Positions 5,899-5,950 of a stretch of 5,950 nucleotides of DNA are shown piece by piece. Below the pieces are notes generated by a model, which saw nothing but the letters and a program-made list of their open reading frames with translations, made no database searches and had not been told where the DNA came from. The position numbers and the translations under genes are program-made. Each line of letters starts with the position of its first letter. Position 1 is the stretch's first letter. The stretch covers positions 1-5,950 of the forward strand of contig USML01000100.1 in the NCBI GenBank assembly GCA_900555855.1. The letters are read 5' to 3'. This stretch comes from an uncultured Eubacteriales bacterium (lineage in GTDB: Bacteria > Bacillota > Clostridia > Oscillospirales > Butyricicoccaceae).

Positions 5899-5950
5899 TG
5901 GCAAAGGAACTGAATGAAGTCCTGGTGAGCGTCCGCAATATGGAGGTCAC
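5898..5950 (+). CDS. oppF: Oligopeptide ABC transporter ATP-binding protein OppF, first 17 codons (runs off right edge)
   Basis: The ATG at 5898 shares its A with the oppD stop codon and follows AGGAGG (5883-5888) by nine bases. The visible product, [17 protein letters not shown], has the L-V-S-V-x-N-x-E-V pattern that begins the first strand of an ABC ATPase. In this position, directly after oppD, the expected partner is OppF (AmiF in streptococci), which forms the ATPase heterodimer with OppD. No Walker motif lies within the window, so the call rests on gene order, overlap and these few residues. A degenerate or unrelated ATPase cannot be excluded but is unlikely. Confidence 0.8.
   Translation, partial: MAKELNEVLVSVRNMEV

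Noticed and set aside
3418..5904. 828-codon open frame on the minus strand across oppB, oppC and oppD
   Set aside because: It is the mirror of three well-supported genes with G/C-rich third positions. Its product is rich in G, H, Q and D with no recognisable domain, and its start has no proper context.
1..5950. Mobile elements, CRISPR arrays, tRNA or rRNA genes, defence or biosynthetic systems
   Set aside because: No terminal repeats, transposase motifs, regularly spaced repeats or RNA gene signatures were seen. The operon is intact and its composition is uniform from gene to gene.

Overview
The window looks like a chromosomal segment of a GC-rich Firmicute, most likely a gut Clostridia-type bacterium (Oscillospiraceae/Ruminococcaceae-like). 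That placement is inferred from several features together: strongly G/C-ending codons, classical GGAGG ribosome-binding sites, a lipoprotein-type binding protein (the normal arrangement in a monoderm), and protein features closest to the Ami/Opp oligopeptide transporters of Firmicutes. No species can be named from the sequence alone.

Layout. At the left edge, on the minus strand, is the first 52 codons of a GNAT-type acetyltransferase gene (157 down to 1), with a GTG start, a good ribosome-binding site and a near-consensus promoter. About 480 bases without a convincing plus-strand gene follow (158-637). This divergent intergenic region holds the acetyltransferase promoter, several inverted and direct repeats, an A-rich tract, and the probable promoter and leader of the next operon. 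From 638 to the right edge runs an oligopeptide ABC transporter operon on the plus strand: oppA (lipoprotein binding protein), a strong stem-loop terminator or attenuator, oppB and oppC (the two permeases), oppD (first ATPase), and the first 17 codons of oppF (second ATPase), which is cut by the window end.

How it works together. OppA, anchored to the outer face of the membrane by a lipidated cysteine, would capture peptides. OppB and OppC form the channel, and OppD and OppF in the cytoplasm hydrolyse ATP to drive import. The oppB-oppC and oppD-oppF gene pairs overlap by one base, and oppC-oppD are 15 bases apart, so translational coupling is likely. The hairpin between oppA and oppB probably lets oppA mRNA accumulate above permease and ATPase mRNA.

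Novelty. The gene content is a conventional nutrient or signal peptide transporter, and I see no undescribed system. Points worth a second look are the cysteine-free C-terminus of OppD, the extended cytoplasmic N-terminus of OppC, the oppA-oppB attenuator, and the repeat-rich divergent control region.
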